From Sphingobium sp. SCG-1 (GTDB taxonomy: Bacteria; Pseudomonadota; Alphaproteobacteria; Sphingomonadales; Sphingomonadaceae): a stretch of DNA of 64,000 bases. The notes beneath the pieces were generated by a model, which searched no databases, was not told the origin of the DNA, and was given only the letters and a program-made list of their open reading frames with translations. The DNA lies in assembly GCF_002953135.1 (NCBI RefSeq), contig NZ_CP026372.1:1116001-1180000 (forward strand), given 5' to 3'. The position numbers and the translations under genes are program-made. Positions 15,994 to 25,612 of this stretch are shown piece by piece. Position 1 is the stretch's first letter; each line of letters starts with the position of its first letter.

Positions 15994-16068
15994 ATGCTTC
16001 TCGTTCAATGCCAACGAGTCATGCAGACCATCAGCCGCATATCGACACGGGAGACATTGCCAACATGA
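15994..16068 (+). CDS. 24-codon leader ORF overlapping the GGT start
   Basis: ATG at 15994 follows a near-ideal Shine-Dalgarno (GGAGGA, 15981-15986, 7-nt spacing). The 24-residue peptide begins MLLVQCQRVMQTISRISTR and ends in a TGA that overlaps the GGT start codon (ATGA, 16065-16068). The GGT gene has only a weak site of its own (GGGAGA), so it is probably translated by re-initiation. No homology is recognised. Confidence 0.4.
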   Translation: MLLVQCQRVMQTISRISTRETLPT

Positions 16069-17951
16069 GCGGCAAAATGAGCGATGCGCTCGGAGGCGGG
16101 TTGAGCCGCCGCGATCTTGGAGGTCTGGCAATAGGCGGAGCCGCGATGCTGGCTGGCGAACTGCCTGCGTTTGCGCAGGTCGCACCACGCGCGTCCGCCA
16201 TCGAACCTACGCGGCTGGTGAGTGCCGGGGAAACGCTGCGGCCGGAGATCGTGGGCAATTTCGGTATCGTCGCCGCTGGCCGCCATTATGCCGTGGCGGC
16301 GGGCACGCGCATATTGCTGGCTGGCGGCAATGCAACCGATGCGGGCGTGGCGGCAGTGCTTGCCGCTGCCGTGACGGAGATTTCGCACTTCGGCTTTGGC
16401 GGGGAAGCACCAACGATCATTTACGATGCGAAGGCAAAGAAGGTGTCGGTTGTGAACGGCCAGGGCACTGCGCCTGCCCTCGCCACGCCCGATAAGTTCA
16501 CCGATGCTGGTATCATTCCGGGCAATGGACCCAGTGGGGGCACGGTTCCTGCGATGCTGGACGCCATGGCGCTCGCTTTGCAGCTTAATGGCACGATGAC
16601 GCTCGATCAGGTGTTGCAGCCCGCGATCGAGTTGGCGGACGGCTTCGTGATGTACAACTTCCTGGCCGAGGTGTTCGTTAGCCAGCAGAAGGCGACGTCG
16701 AAGTGGGCGTCGGCGTACGACACCTATTATCCCGACGGGCAATTGCCGAAGACGGGCGAGATATTCCGCCAGCCCAATCTTGCTCGCACTTTGCGGCTGA
16801 TCGCCGAGGCCGATCGCGCGGCGTTCAAGCGGAAGAAGGACCGTAGGGCGGCCATACAGGCAGGCCGCAACGCCTTCTACAAGGGCGACATCGCCCGCCG
16901 CATTGGCGCTGCCGTCGAAAAGGATGGCGGCCTGATGCGGTATGAGGATCTCGCCGGGTACAAGGGCAACATCGAGAGTCCGGCGACTACCAGCGTGTTC
17001 GGCTATGAGGTTTGCAAGGGTGGCTTCTGGAGTCAGGGGCCTGCGATGCTGATGGCGCTGAACATAGCCGAGGCTGCGGGCATTGCCACCATGACGCCCG
17101 GATCGGACCCATATCTGCATACGCTGGCGGAATCGATCAAGCTGGCGTTCGACGATCGGAACATGTTCTTCGGTGATCCAGACTTTGCCAAGGTGCCGGC
17201 CAAGGGCTTGCTTTCGAAAGCGTACGCGGCACAGCGGGCAAAGCTGATCGGCCCGCGCGCATCGCTCGAACATCGCTTTGGCGATCCCTGGGCCTTCGAG
17301 GGCAGTGCCCGCACGACGCCTGTGTTCATGCCGCATATGATCAAGCGCAAGGGCGGCCCCACCGCTGACACCACCGCAGTCGAAGTGGTCGATCGCGAGG
17401 GCAACCTTTTCAGTTGCACGCCAAGTTCCGGCTGGCTGCTGGGCGGCGCGTATATTGCGGGAGATACCGGTGTGCCGATGAGCAACCGTATGACGGTGTT
17501 CGACCTCGATCCAGCAAGCCCCAACGTGCTCGCCCCCGGCAAACGGCCGCGCACCACGCTGTCGCCCTGCATTGTCATGAAAGACGGCGCGCCGTTTCTC
17601 GCGATCGGCACGCCGGGCGGCGACAATCAGGATCAGCAGATCATGAACGTGCTGCTGCGCGTCCTCGCCTTCGGTCAGCCGTTGCAGGCCGCTATCGAAG
17701 CGCCCCGGATCAACTCAAACCATTTTCACGGCTCCTTCACGGTCAAGAAAGACGAACCGGGCGTGCTGGAAATTGAGGATCGCGTGCCGGAGGATGTACG
17801 CACCGCCCTGAAAGCACGCGGGCATAAGCTGGACGTGCTCGGGCCATATGGCGTCTCGACCGGTATTGTCGCGGCGGGCGTCGTGCCCGGCCCGGGAACG
17901 TTGCGGGGCGGCGCAGACGTGCGGCGTGAACGCTACGTCTTCGGTTGGTAA
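16065..17951 (+). CDS. ggt: Gamma-glutamyltranspeptidase, Tat-exported
   Basis: This 628-residue proenzyme cleaves gamma-glutamyl amide bonds such as that of glutathione. An N-terminal twin-arginine signal (LSRRDLGGLAIGGAAMLAG) points to Tat export to the periplasm. The large subunit has GGNATDAGVAA and SHFGFGGEAP; self-cleavage is expected at the Thr in ADTTAVEVVD near residue 434, followed by the small subunit with LFSCTPSSGWLLGG, GKRPRTTLSPC and GTPGGDNQDQQ. The usual GTTH at the processing site is changed to DTTA, so the context differs from the E. coli enzyme. I chose ATG 16065, since the longer frame reads through a leader ORF. Followed 28 bp later by the amidohydrolase gene. Confidence 0.9.
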   Translation: MSGKMSDALGGGLSRRDLGGLAIGGAAMLAGELPAFAQVAPRASAIEPTRLVSAGETLRPEIVGNFGIVAAGRHYAVAAGTRILLAGGNATDAGVAAVLAAAVTEISHFGFGGEAPTIIYDAKAKKVSVVNGQGTAPALATPDKFTDAGIIPGNGPSGGTVPAMLDAMALALQLNGTMTLDQVLQPAIELADGFVMYNFLAEVFVSQQKATSKWASAYDTYYPDGQLPKTGEIFRQPNLARTLRLIAEADRAAFKRKKDRRAAIQAGRNAFYKGDIARRIGAAVEKDGGLMRYEDLAGYKGNIESPATTSVFGYEVCKGGFWSQGPAMLMALNIAEAAGIATMTPGSDPYLHTLAESIKLAFDDRNMFFGDPDFAKVPAKGLLSKAYAAQRAKLIGPRASLEHRFGDPWAFEGSARTTPVFMPHMIKRKGGPTADTTAVEVVDREGNLFSCTPSSGWLLGGAYIAGDTGVPMSNRMTVFDLDPASPNVLAPGKRPRTTLSPCIVMKDGAPFLAIGTPGGDNQDQQIMNVLLRVLAFGQPLQAAIEAPRINSNHFHGSFTVKKDEPGVLEIEDRVPEDVRTALKARGHKLDVLGPYGVSTGIVAAGVVPGPGTLRGGADVRRERYVFGW

Positions 17952-17979
17952 ATTCATGAGATTTTAAGGGGATTTTCGC

Positions 17980-20964
17980 ATGAGGCAGCGCATCGCCGCA
18001 TCGCTATTGCTGGCAGCAACGACGCTTGGCGGCGCCGCGCCGATCGCGGCGCGTGCAGAACCGGTGCAACCTGCTCCCCCCGGACAGGGGAAGACCATCG
18101 CGTTCGACGTGCACGAAGGTACGTCGATGGCGGTGTCCGTATCGCCCAACGGAAAGTTTCTGACCGTCGATCTTCAGGGCAGCCTCTGGATCATCCCTGC
18201 TAAGGGAGGCCGCGCCAAGCTCATCACCGACTATTTCAACGATGCGCGTCAGCCGGTCTGGTCGCCGGACAGCAAGACGCTGGCTTACTTCGCCTATCGC
18301 GATGGTGGGTATGATCTCTGGACAGTGTCGCCCGATGGATCGGACGCTAAGAAATTGACGGAAGGCGCCTACGACGACCGTGAACCCTCGTGGTCGCCGG
18401 ATGGCAGCAAGATTGCGTTTTCCTCGGACCGGCTGGGATCGGCGAGTTACAATATTTGGACGATCGAGGTCGGTACGGGGAAGCTGGAGCAGATCACGAC
18501 CAATCCCAATGAAGACCGGATGCCGACTTGGTCGCCCGACGGGCGGGAGATCGCCTATTCCAGCGCGCAGGGAACGCAGGTCGCATTGTGGGCCGTGTCG
18601 CTCGCCGACCGCAAGGAGCGGATGCTGAAGCAGGTCGAGGGTCGTGTCGATGCCCCCTCCTGGGGGCCGGATGGGCAACTCGCCTATGTCGTCGCGGACG
18701 CCAAAGGCAGCCACTTGGAAATCGACGGCAAAGCAGTGTCGGGGGCAGAAAACGTATTTCCGTTCCGGGTGTCCTGGCTACCGGGCAAAGGCGGCTATTA
18801 CTATGTGTCCGACGGCCGGATCCGTCGCCGTTCGGGCAGCCGCGTTACCGAAGTCCCCTTCACTGCGAAGCTGGAAGTCACGCGGCCGCAATATACCCGC
18901 GCCAAGCGTGATTTCGATACCACTGCGCCGCGCCGCGCGCTGGGCATCGTGAAGCCTGCCGTATCTCCCGATGGCAGCCAGATCGCTTTTATCGCGCTGG
19001 GCGACCTCTATCTGATGCCAGCCACAGGCGGCACGCCGGAGAACCTCACCAAAGATCATGCGATGGAGGCCGATGTCGCGTGGTCGCCGGATGGATCGAG
19101 CCTCGTCTATACTTCGGACAAAGGCGGCGGCTTGCCGCAACTGTGGATACGCAACCTGAAAACCGGACGCGACCGCCAACTGACGCGGATGGACACGCAA
19201 CCACTCGGCGCGGCTTGGTCGCCGGATGGTACGCGAATCGCATTTATCGATGTGGACGGCATGTGGGGCGTCGCGGGTGTCTGCGTAGTGGACGTGGAGA
19301 CCGGCAAGGTCACGCGCCTGCAGGCGTCGCTGGGACAGCCCGGCTCGCCTAGCTGGTCGGCGGACGGTAAGAATATCGCCATCGGGCTTTCGTACAAATT
19401 CTCGTCCAGCTTTCGCGAGGGCACCAACCAGATTTACGTGATACCCGCCGATGGCAAAGGACCGCCGGTGTGGCAGGTTCCGCAGGCCAATGCCTCGATC
19501 GACACGCGCGGAGGGGGTGGCCCTGCCTGGTCGCCGGACGGCACGAAGATGGCGGCGATCTACGAAGGATTGCTCAAGATCTGGCCGGTGTCGGCCGATG
19601 GTACGCCTGCGGGTCCGCCGCGCAGCTATACGTCCGACATCTCCTATTTCCCGTCATGGGCGGGGGATTCCAAGACGATCCTCTACCAGTCGGCCGACAA
19701 GGTGAAGTCGATCGACATCGAAACCGGCGTGATCCGCGAAATCCCCATTAACTTGAGCTATACGCTCGCGAAGCCGACCGGACGCACGGTGATCCATGTC
19801 AGCAATCTGGTCGATTCCGTTCGCGACGTGACGCAGCACGACAAGGACATCGTGATAGAGGGTAACCGGATCGCATCGATCAGCGATCATGATCCCGCGC
19901 TCCACACTTCCGCCGCCAAGTTCATCGACGGTACGGGGCTTACTGCCATCCCCGGCCTCATCGAACATCATGCGCATGTGCAGAAGGACTTCGGCGCGAA
20001 CGCGCACCGGGCCTGGTTGGCCTATGGTATCACCACCGTGCGCGATCCCGGTAACCAGCCCTATGACGGCGTGGAGGATCGCGAGGCCAACGAATCGGGC
20101 GTCCGCATTGGGCCGCGCATCTACACCAACGGGCCGCTTCTGGAATGGCAGCGCGTCTACTACAAGATGGGCGTTGCCGTGGCTGGTCCAGCGCATCTGG
20201 AGCGTGAACTGGAGCGCGCGCGCCTGCTGAAATATGACGTCGTGAAAAGCTATGTCCGGATGCCCGATCTCTATCAGCGCCGGATCGTGGAGGCGGCGCA
20301 TGCGATGGGCGTTCCGGTGACGGGGCATGAGATCTATCCCGCCGCCTATACCGGTGTCGACGCGACCGAACATATGGGCGCGACGAGCAGGCGCGGCTAT
20401 TCCCCCAAGCAGGGGCCGCAAGCGCGATCTTACGAAGATGTGATCCAGTTGTTCGGGCAGAGCCAACGGGTGCTCACACCGACAAACTTCGGCGCGTTGC
20501 TGGGCTATCTGGAGAAGAATCCGGGATATAAAAATGATCCCCGACTGGGCCTGTACCCCGGCTGGGCGCAGAAGTCGGTACAGGAACAGAACCCGATGCT
20601 GATGGCGATGCGGCAGTCTATGCTGGCGGGAAGCCTGCAGTCGCTAAAGGCGATGTACGATGCCGGGACGAAGATAACGGCGGGGACCGACACGACGATT
20701 GCGATCAATCTTCATGCGGAAATCGCGTCTTATGTCGACGCTAGCCTGACGCCGTTTCAGGCGTTGCAGTCCGCGACGAAAACCCCGGCGGAAGCTCTCA
20801 ATCTGGACGCGGGCACGCTGGAGGCGGGCAAGCTTGCCGACATCGTCCTGCTGGACGGCGACCCGCGCGAGAATATCGCCAACACCTTCAACGTGCGCAA
20901 GGTCATCACCAACGGCCGCCCCTATGGCGTGGATGAACTGGTGAAGCTGGGCGACAGGCCATAG
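17980..20964 (+). CDS. TolB-like beta-propeller / amidohydrolase fusion, secreted
   Basis: This 994-residue protein has a signal peptide (MRQRIAASLLLAATTLGGAA), then about 600 residues of PD40/TolB-type propeller repeats, each marked by WSPDG or WSADG (for example REPSWSPDGSKIAFSSD). A C-terminal amidohydrolase domain follows, with the metal motif LIEHHAHV near residue 661, YGITTVRDPGN, VTGHEIYP, VDATEHMG and KITAGTDTT. Fusions of this type are probably periplasmic peptidases of the prolidase/imidazolonepropionase-like group. AAGGGGA precedes the start at good spacing. Co-directional with ggt and the M20 peptidase, it is likely part of the same degradation pathway. Confidence 0.85.
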   Translation: MRQRIAASLLLAATTLGGAAPIAARAEPVQPAPPGQGKTIAFDVHEGTSMAVSVSPNGKFLTVDLQGSLWIIPAKGGRAKLITDYFNDARQPVWSPDSKTLAYFAYRDGGYDLWTVSPDGSDAKKLTEGAYDDREPSWSPDGSKIAFSSDRLGSASYNIWTIEVGTGKLEQITTNPNEDRMPTWSPDGREIAYSSAQGTQVALWAVSLADRKERMLKQVEGRVDAPSWGPDGQLAYVVADAKGSHLEIDGKAVSGAENVFPFRVSWLPGKGGYYYVSDGRIRRRSGSRVTEVPFTAKLEVTRPQYTRAKRDFDTTAPRRALGIVKPAVSPDGSQIAFIALGDLYLMPATGGTPENLTKDHAMEADVAWSPDGSSLVYTSDKGGGLPQLWIRNLKTGRDRQLTRMDTQPLGAAWSPDGTRIAFIDVDGMWGVAGVCVVDVETGKVTRLQASLGQPGSPSWSADGKNIAIGLSYKFSSSFREGTNQIYVIPADGKGPPVWQVPQANASIDTRGGGGPAWSPDGTKMAAIYEGLLKIWPVSADGTPAGPPRSYTSDISYFPSWAGDSKTILYQSADKVKSIDIETGVIREIPINLSYTLAKPTGRTVIHVSNLVDSVRDVTQHDKDIVIEGNRIASISDHDPALHTSAAKFIDGTGLTAIPGLIEHHAHVQKDFGANAHRAWLAYGITTVRDPGNQPYDGVEDREANESGVRIGPRIYTNGPLLEWQRVYYKMGVAVAGPAHLERELERARLLKYDVVKSYVRMPDLYQRRIVEAAHAMGVPVTGHEIYPAAYTGVDATEHMGATSRRGYSPKQGPQARSYEDVIQLFGQSQRVLTPTNFGALLGYLEKNPGYKNDPRLGLYPGWAQKSVQEQNPMLMAMRQSMLAGSLQSLKAMYDAGTKITAGTDTTIAINLHAEIASYVDASLTPFQALQSATKTPAEALNLDAGTLEAGKLADIVLLDGDPRENIANTFNVRKVITNGRPYGVDELVKLGDRP

Positions 20965-21007
20965 CCGCGCCTCTGGATTGGGGCACAACAGATCAGGAGT
21001 GAATAGA

Positions 21008-22420
21008 GTGAGAAAAGCGAACGTCGCGTTGTGCGCAGTGGCCGGCCTGATGGCGGCGTTCCACACGCCTGCCCACGCAGCTCCCGAACCGGGCGAGGCG
21101 GGGTTCCGGGCGATGCTGAAGGAGATGGTGGAAACGGATTCCAGCTTCGACACCGGCAGTTGCACAGCGGTTACGGAGAAAATCGCGGCGCGGATGAAGG
21201 CCGGCGGCTTTCCGGAAGCCAATCTGCACCTTTTCGTTCCCGAAGGGCATCCCAAGGCCGGCGCTCTGGTCGCTGTGTATCCAGGCCGCGATCCCAAGCT
21301 GAAGGCCGTACTGATGCTGGGTCACATCGACGTCGTCAACGCCCGGCGGGCGGACTGGACCCGCGACCCATTCACGCTTATCGAAGAGGGCGGGTATTTT
21401 TACGCGCGCGGTGTGGCCGACATGAAGGCGCAGGACGCGATCTGGGCCGACAATTTGCTGCGATTTCAGGCGGAAGGGTACAAACCGCTGCGCACTATCA
21501 AGATGGCGCTGACTTGCGGTGAGGAGGGCCTGTACCTGAATGGCGCGAAGTGGCTGGTCGACAATCAGCGTGATCTGATCGACGCGGGCATCGCTCTGAA
21601 TGAAGGCGGATATGGGGAGTTGGACGCGAACGGCAAATATGTCGATCAGACGTTTCAGGCCGCGCAAAAGGTGGTGATGAACTTCACGCTTGAAACGACA
21701 AATCCCGGCGGTCATTCCTCGGTGCCTCGCCCCGACAACGCGATCTACAGCCTTGCCCGTGCGCTCGACGAGCTGAGCCAGTATGAGTTTCCGGTCCAGT
21801 TCATCGAAGCGAACCGCGGCTATTTTTCCAGGATGGCGAAGATCGTCGGCGGAGAGGAAGGCGCAGCGATGACCGCCATCGTCGCCAATTCCGAAGACAA
21901 GGCAGCGAGCGACATTCTCAACCGCTCACCCATTTATCATTCGATGCTGCGCACGACCTGCGTTGCGACCTTGCTGTCGGCGGGACACGCAGGCAATGCT
22001 TTGCCACAGCGGGCGACAGCGACCATAAACTGCCGCGTCATTCCGGGTGTTCCCACCGAAGAAATCCAGGCGACACTCACCAAGGTCATCGCCGATCCTG
22101 AAGTCAAGATCACGGCGGGCCGCACGTACAAACCTTCGCCGCCTGCGCCCGTAACCGACGCCGTTTTCGGTCCTGCGCAGCGGGCCTCCGCATCGGTATG
22201 GCCGCGCGTGCCGATGGTGCCGCACATGGCGACGGGTGCGACCGACGCCGTGACGCTGAATGCGGCGGGCATTCCCACCTACGGCATCTCGGGGATCTTC
22301 CGCGATCCCGATGGCAATGGCGTGCATGGCCTCAACGAGCGTATTCGCGTGCGGTCGGTAATGGAGGCGAGGAAATTTCTCTACAAGTTGGTGAAATCGT
22401 ACGCCGACCAAGCGGAATAG
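21008..22420 (+). CDS. M20 family metallopeptidase, secreted
   Basis: This 470-residue protein has a signal peptide (MRKANVALCAVAGLMAAFHT, cleavage after AHA) and the M20 zinc motifs: LGHIDVV, RGVADMKAQD, the catalytic TCGEEG, then the dimerisation domain with NPGGHSSVPRPDN, and a late GVHGLNERI with a metal-ligand His. It should hydrolyse dipeptides or acyl-amino acids in the periplasm. I chose GTG 21008 because AGGAG lies 9 bases upstream and the signal peptide then begins properly; a TTG at 20978 is an alternative. It completes the receptor/GGT/amidohydrolase/peptidase cluster. Confidence 0.88.
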   Translation: MRKANVALCAVAGLMAAFHTPAHAAPEPGEAGFRAMLKEMVETDSSFDTGSCTAVTEKIAARMKAGGFPEANLHLFVPEGHPKAGALVAVYPGRDPKLKAVLMLGHIDVVNARRADWTRDPFTLIEEGGYFYARGVADMKAQDAIWADNLLRFQAEGYKPLRTIKMALTCGEEGLYLNGAKWLVDNQRDLIDAGIALNEGGYGELDANGKYVDQTFQAAQKVVMNFTLETTNPGGHSSVPRPDNAIYSLARALDELSQYEFPVQFIEANRGYFSRMAKIVGGEEGAAMTAIVANSEDKAASDILNRSPIYHSMLRTTCVATLLSAGHAGNALPQRATATINCRVIPGVPTEEIQATLTKVIADPEVKITAGRTYKPSPPAPVTDAVFGPAQRASASVWPRVPMVPHMATGATDAVTLNAAGIPTYGISGIFRDPDGNGVHGLNERIRVRSVMEARKFLYKLVKSYADQAE

Positions 22421-22475
22421 AGCTTCCCCTTTTAATGGACGCGAAGTGCAGAAGCGGCCGTCGCTGACGTTTTAC

Positions 22476-22955
22476 CTACGCGACGATCGTCTCGCCTGTG
22501 GTGGCCGAGATCGAGCTTGGCCGCGATATCTCCCACCAAGGCGTTGCCGCCGCGTTGCAAGAGTAACGCGATAAGTCGCTGAAGCCCGACCCGATTCGCT
22601 TCGCTCTCGAGTGATGGGAAGACGTGGACATCAATGGGATGGTCGTTCTGCCGATGGTCGCAGAGATCAGTCTCACCGATTTCCAGTTGTAGTGGATCGC
22701 CGCCAGCTCTTTCGCGCGATCATAGGCACCGCGCCAAACATTGCGTTTGACCGTCGCGGCGCTGGCCAGGATCGAAGCGCGCGTCCGCTGCATATTGCCA
22801 CCGATCTGAGCCATGATCGCATCTGCACGAGCAGCCGCAGTAGTCTCGAGCGATTGTCGCTGTGCGCGATACCCAAACCCGAATTGCAAGGCGACGAATA
22901 TCAGCGAAGGCAGCGAAACTGCGGCAAGCAACAATGAAATGGTCGTCTTGTTCAC
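22476..22955 (-). pseudogene. Sensor protein N-terminal fragment (frameshifted)
   Basis: From a GTG at 22955 the minus strand encodes a membrane segment (TTISLLLAAVSLPSLIFVAL) and then a periplasmic sensor-like region, QRQSLETTAAARADAIMAQI through AIHYNWKSVRLI, as in sensor kinases with a Cache-type domain. After SVRLI the frame loses similarity, while the next frame reads QRGGNALVGDIAAKLDLG, which suits the continuation. The gene is therefore frameshifted and cut; no kinase domain remains. Confidence 0.5.
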
Positions 22956-23166
22956 GGTGCCTGCGCTGCGCTCGATCATGTCTGTTTGTCACCGCTGGCG
23001 AAAAAAACGGCAAGTGGATTTGCTCGATGCGGAGCTTTCAACAGAGGTCTTCCAGAATAAACCTTTGCGACCCAGCTATCGGATAAATCCGTGGCCCTTC
23101 CGAATAGGGATTTGGGAAGCTCTTATCCACGCTGGATATTTCGCGGCCGTTCCGCGTAATAACCCT

Positions 23167-24609
23167 ATGACACGATGCCACTCGCTTCTACTTCTCGCGC
23201 TTCTCACTGCAAGCTGCGGTCGTGGACCGCCGCCGCCGCCGGACTATCAGGCCCAGATCAGCCAGCATGATCGAGCGATAGGAGCCGAACAGCACCCAGC
23301 TTTGCTGGAAGCATTTGGCGGTGTTTACGCTGGCCGGCAGTCGGCCTATGTTACTGCCGTGGGCGAGCGGATGGCGAATGCCGCCAAGCTGAAAGGCCAG
23401 TGCCACTTCACGCTCGTGAACAGCGATGTGGTCAATGCCTTTGCCGTTCCTGGCTGCTACATCTACATCACCCGTGGCCTGTTGGCAGTGGTCAACAGTG
23501 AAGCAGAGCTCGCTTCCGTACTGGGCCATGAGCTTGGCCATATTGTCGCTCAGCATAGCGATCGACAGGAGCAGCGCTCGCTCTGGAGAACCCTTGGCGT
23601 GATAGCCGTCAGTTTGACAGGCTCCGAGAAGCTGACCGATCTGGCGGGCCAGGCGGCGCAGTTTTTCGGCCTGCGATATTCGCGGAAGCAGGAGTATGAG
23701 TCGGACGATCTTGGTGTCCGCTATCTTCAATCTGCGGGATACGACCCCTATGCTGCGACCGATATGCTGCAAGCCCTGCAGGCGCAGGAAGCCCAGCGTT
23801 CAGAAGCGGGCGGGCAGGACGCCAAGGCGCTTCCCGAATGGACACTATCCCATCCGTTGACGGAGAAGCGCATTGCGCGCGCGCATGCCAGCGCGGAAGC
23901 TACCGGTTTGGCTGATGATACGCTCCCGGAGAACCAGGCCGCGTTGCTAAAGGCGGTCGACGGCATGCTTTACGGGGATGATCCAGAGCAGGGCTTCGTA
24001 CTTGGGCAACGCTTCGCCCACCCTGTGCTGCGCATCGGGTTTGCCGCACCTTCCGGCTTTACCATGACCAATAGTCCTGCAGCGATCCGGCTAATGGGTC
24101 CAGAAGGTATTCAGGGCGAATTTGGAGGAGGTGCACTTAAGGGGCGTGGTATCGCCGAATACGCAAACGCACTGTTGACGTCGGTCCTCGGCAAAACGCA
24201 GGCGACCATCGGCAGGGCAGATGAGGGCAGCGTCAACGGACTGCCTGCATTCATCCTTCCGGTGCACATCATGACGCAGAATGGTCCGGCGCAGCTCCAT
24301 GTTGCGGTCTATGACGGCGGGAACGGCCAAGCCTATCATTTCATCATCGCAGCACCGCCGGGCATCGACAGTGGTCCCGTCGCGGCCGCCCTGTTTTCAT
24401 CGTTCCATCGATTGAGTGACGCCGAAATCGGGAAGCTGCGTGCGCGTCGCATCGAGGTGGTCCGTGTCGCTTCCGGAGACACAACGGTGAGCCTCGGCAA
24501 ACAAATGGCGGGGGATGGCGGAGAGCCCTTGCTGCGCGCGCTGAACGGCATCGTAGATAGCTCAGTCCGGTCAGGACAGTTCGTCAAGCTCGTGACTTGG
24601 GCAAGTTAG
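23167..24609 (+). CDS. M48 family zinc metalloprotease, lipoprotein
   Basis: This 480-residue protein begins with a lipoprotein signal (MTRCHSLLLLALLTASCGRG, lipobox TASC). The M48 domain has the zinc motif LGHELGHIVAQHS near residue 121 and the third ligand in EYESDDLGVRYL. TLSHPLTEKRIARA marks the end of the protease domain, and about 200 further residues resemble the C-terminal part of BepA-like periplasmic proteases. It probably handles misfolded outer-membrane proteins. The frame extends upstream to 22813 across the sensor remnant, but the lipobox fixes the start at 23167. Confidence 0.88.
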   Translation: MTRCHSLLLLALLTASCGRGPPPPPDYQAQISQHDRAIGAEQHPALLEAFGGVYAGRQSAYVTAVGERMANAAKLKGQCHFTLVNSDVVNAFAVPGCYIYITRGLLAVVNSEAELASVLGHELGHIVAQHSDRQEQRSLWRTLGVIAVSLTGSEKLTDLAGQAAQFFGLRYSRKQEYESDDLGVRYLQSAGYDPYAATDMLQALQAQEAQRSEAGGQDAKALPEWTLSHPLTEKRIARAHASAEATGLADDTLPENQAALLKAVDGMLYGDDPEQGFVLGQRFAHPVLRIGFAAPSGFTMTNSPAAIRLMGPEGIQGEFGGGALKGRGIAEYANALLTSVLGKTQATIGRADEGSVNGLPAFILPVHIMTQNGPAQLHVAVYDGGNGQAYHFIIAAPPGIDSGPVAAALFSSFHRLSDAEIGKLRARRIEVVRVASGDTTVSLGKQMAGDGGEPLLRALNGIVDSSVRSGQFVKLVTWAS

Positions 24610-25195
24610 CCGCAAGCGCAAGCTAAACCGAGCCGCAATGTGATAGGCGTCGTATGTGGTGTACGCCAGCACAGTAAGAATCGGTGGAGAAGCTGAAGGT
24701 CTGCACATGAAAATGAAATACGACGCTGAGCGTCCATGAAGGGTTGCCTGGCGATGGCAGCTTCTAACTGAGCAATCGACGATCCGGACGACCAAAGGGT
24801 ACCAAACGGTCAAACGACCATCGTGGTTCTAGCGCCAGAAAGGCCGAGCGGACCCCATTCAGCAGCGGCACGTTAAGTTCTGATCGAGGATTTGATCATG
24901 CAGCCAGACAGCCACCTACACAGCCATGAGCAACCACCCGCACGTAATCGTCACGAGAGGCGGAAAGCCAAGGCGCTGGAGAAACGGCCCAAACAGCGGA
25001 CCTGTGGATGCGGAGCAGCCCATCGTCATTTCGAGGCGCGTCCTGATAGTTAGTCTTCTAAGCCGCGCATCAAAAAAGGGCCGGCCCTTACGAACCGACC
25101 CTCGTTCACTCTGATGGGGACCAAAGTTGCGCCTATAAAGCACGAGGGGTCTTAAGGTTCCGTGCCAAATCAAAGTTAATGCTGTCAAACATCTT
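24610..25195. other. Intergenic region without a supported gene
   Basis: About 590 bp with small ORFs on both strands (for example 24926-25114 plus and 25188-24916 minus) that have neither recognisable similarity nor good ribosome-binding sites. Base composition is lower in GC than the flanks, and a thiolase fragment begins at its right end, so it is probably rearranged sequence. Confidence 0.4.
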
Positions 25196-25258
25196 GCTGA
25201 ACTTGATGCATCCTTAAAAACCCATTCTGTAAAGGCCGCTGCTCAGGACCTTCGCGAT

Positions 25259-25552
25259 CCCAAGTTGCTCGACCGCGCGGGCCTCAAGGTCGAGGATATC
25301 GGGCTGTGGGAACTTAACGAGGCGTTCGCCAGCCAGTGCCTTTATTGTCGCGACACGCTTGGCATCGATCCAGAAAAATACAACGTCAACGGAGGCGCGA
25401 TCGCAATTGGCCATCCGTTCGGTATGATCGGCGCTCGGCTAATCGGCCACGCCCTGATCGAAGGCCGCAAGCGCGGCGTGCGCTATGTCGTGGTGTCGCT
25501 GTGCACCGCCGGCGGAATGGGCGCGGCGGGGTTGTTCGAGATCGTGGGATGA
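25259..25552 (+). pseudogene. Thiolase (acetyl-CoA acetyltransferase), C-terminal remnant
   Basis: The frame encodes KLLDRAGLKVEDIGLWELNE, AFASQCLYCRDTLGID, the NVNGGAIAIGHPFGMIGARL loop with the active-site His, and SLCTAGGMGAAGLFEI with the second catalytic Cys, then stops. That is only the last quarter of a 390-residue thiolase. Sequence before the PKLLDRAG segment has no thiolase similarity (an in-frame HLAELDASLKTHSV stretch), so the gene was truncated by rearrangement. Confidence 0.8.
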
Positions 25553-25612
25553 TCGGCGATCCGGCTTGCACCCTTGGCCATTTTGCGACACCAGTGGTAA
25601 TGTCTTCCAAGA

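Noticed and set aside
16005..17336. 443-codon minus-strand ORF inside ggt
   Set aside because: Antisense shadow caused by high GC; the ggt frame carries the full family signature.
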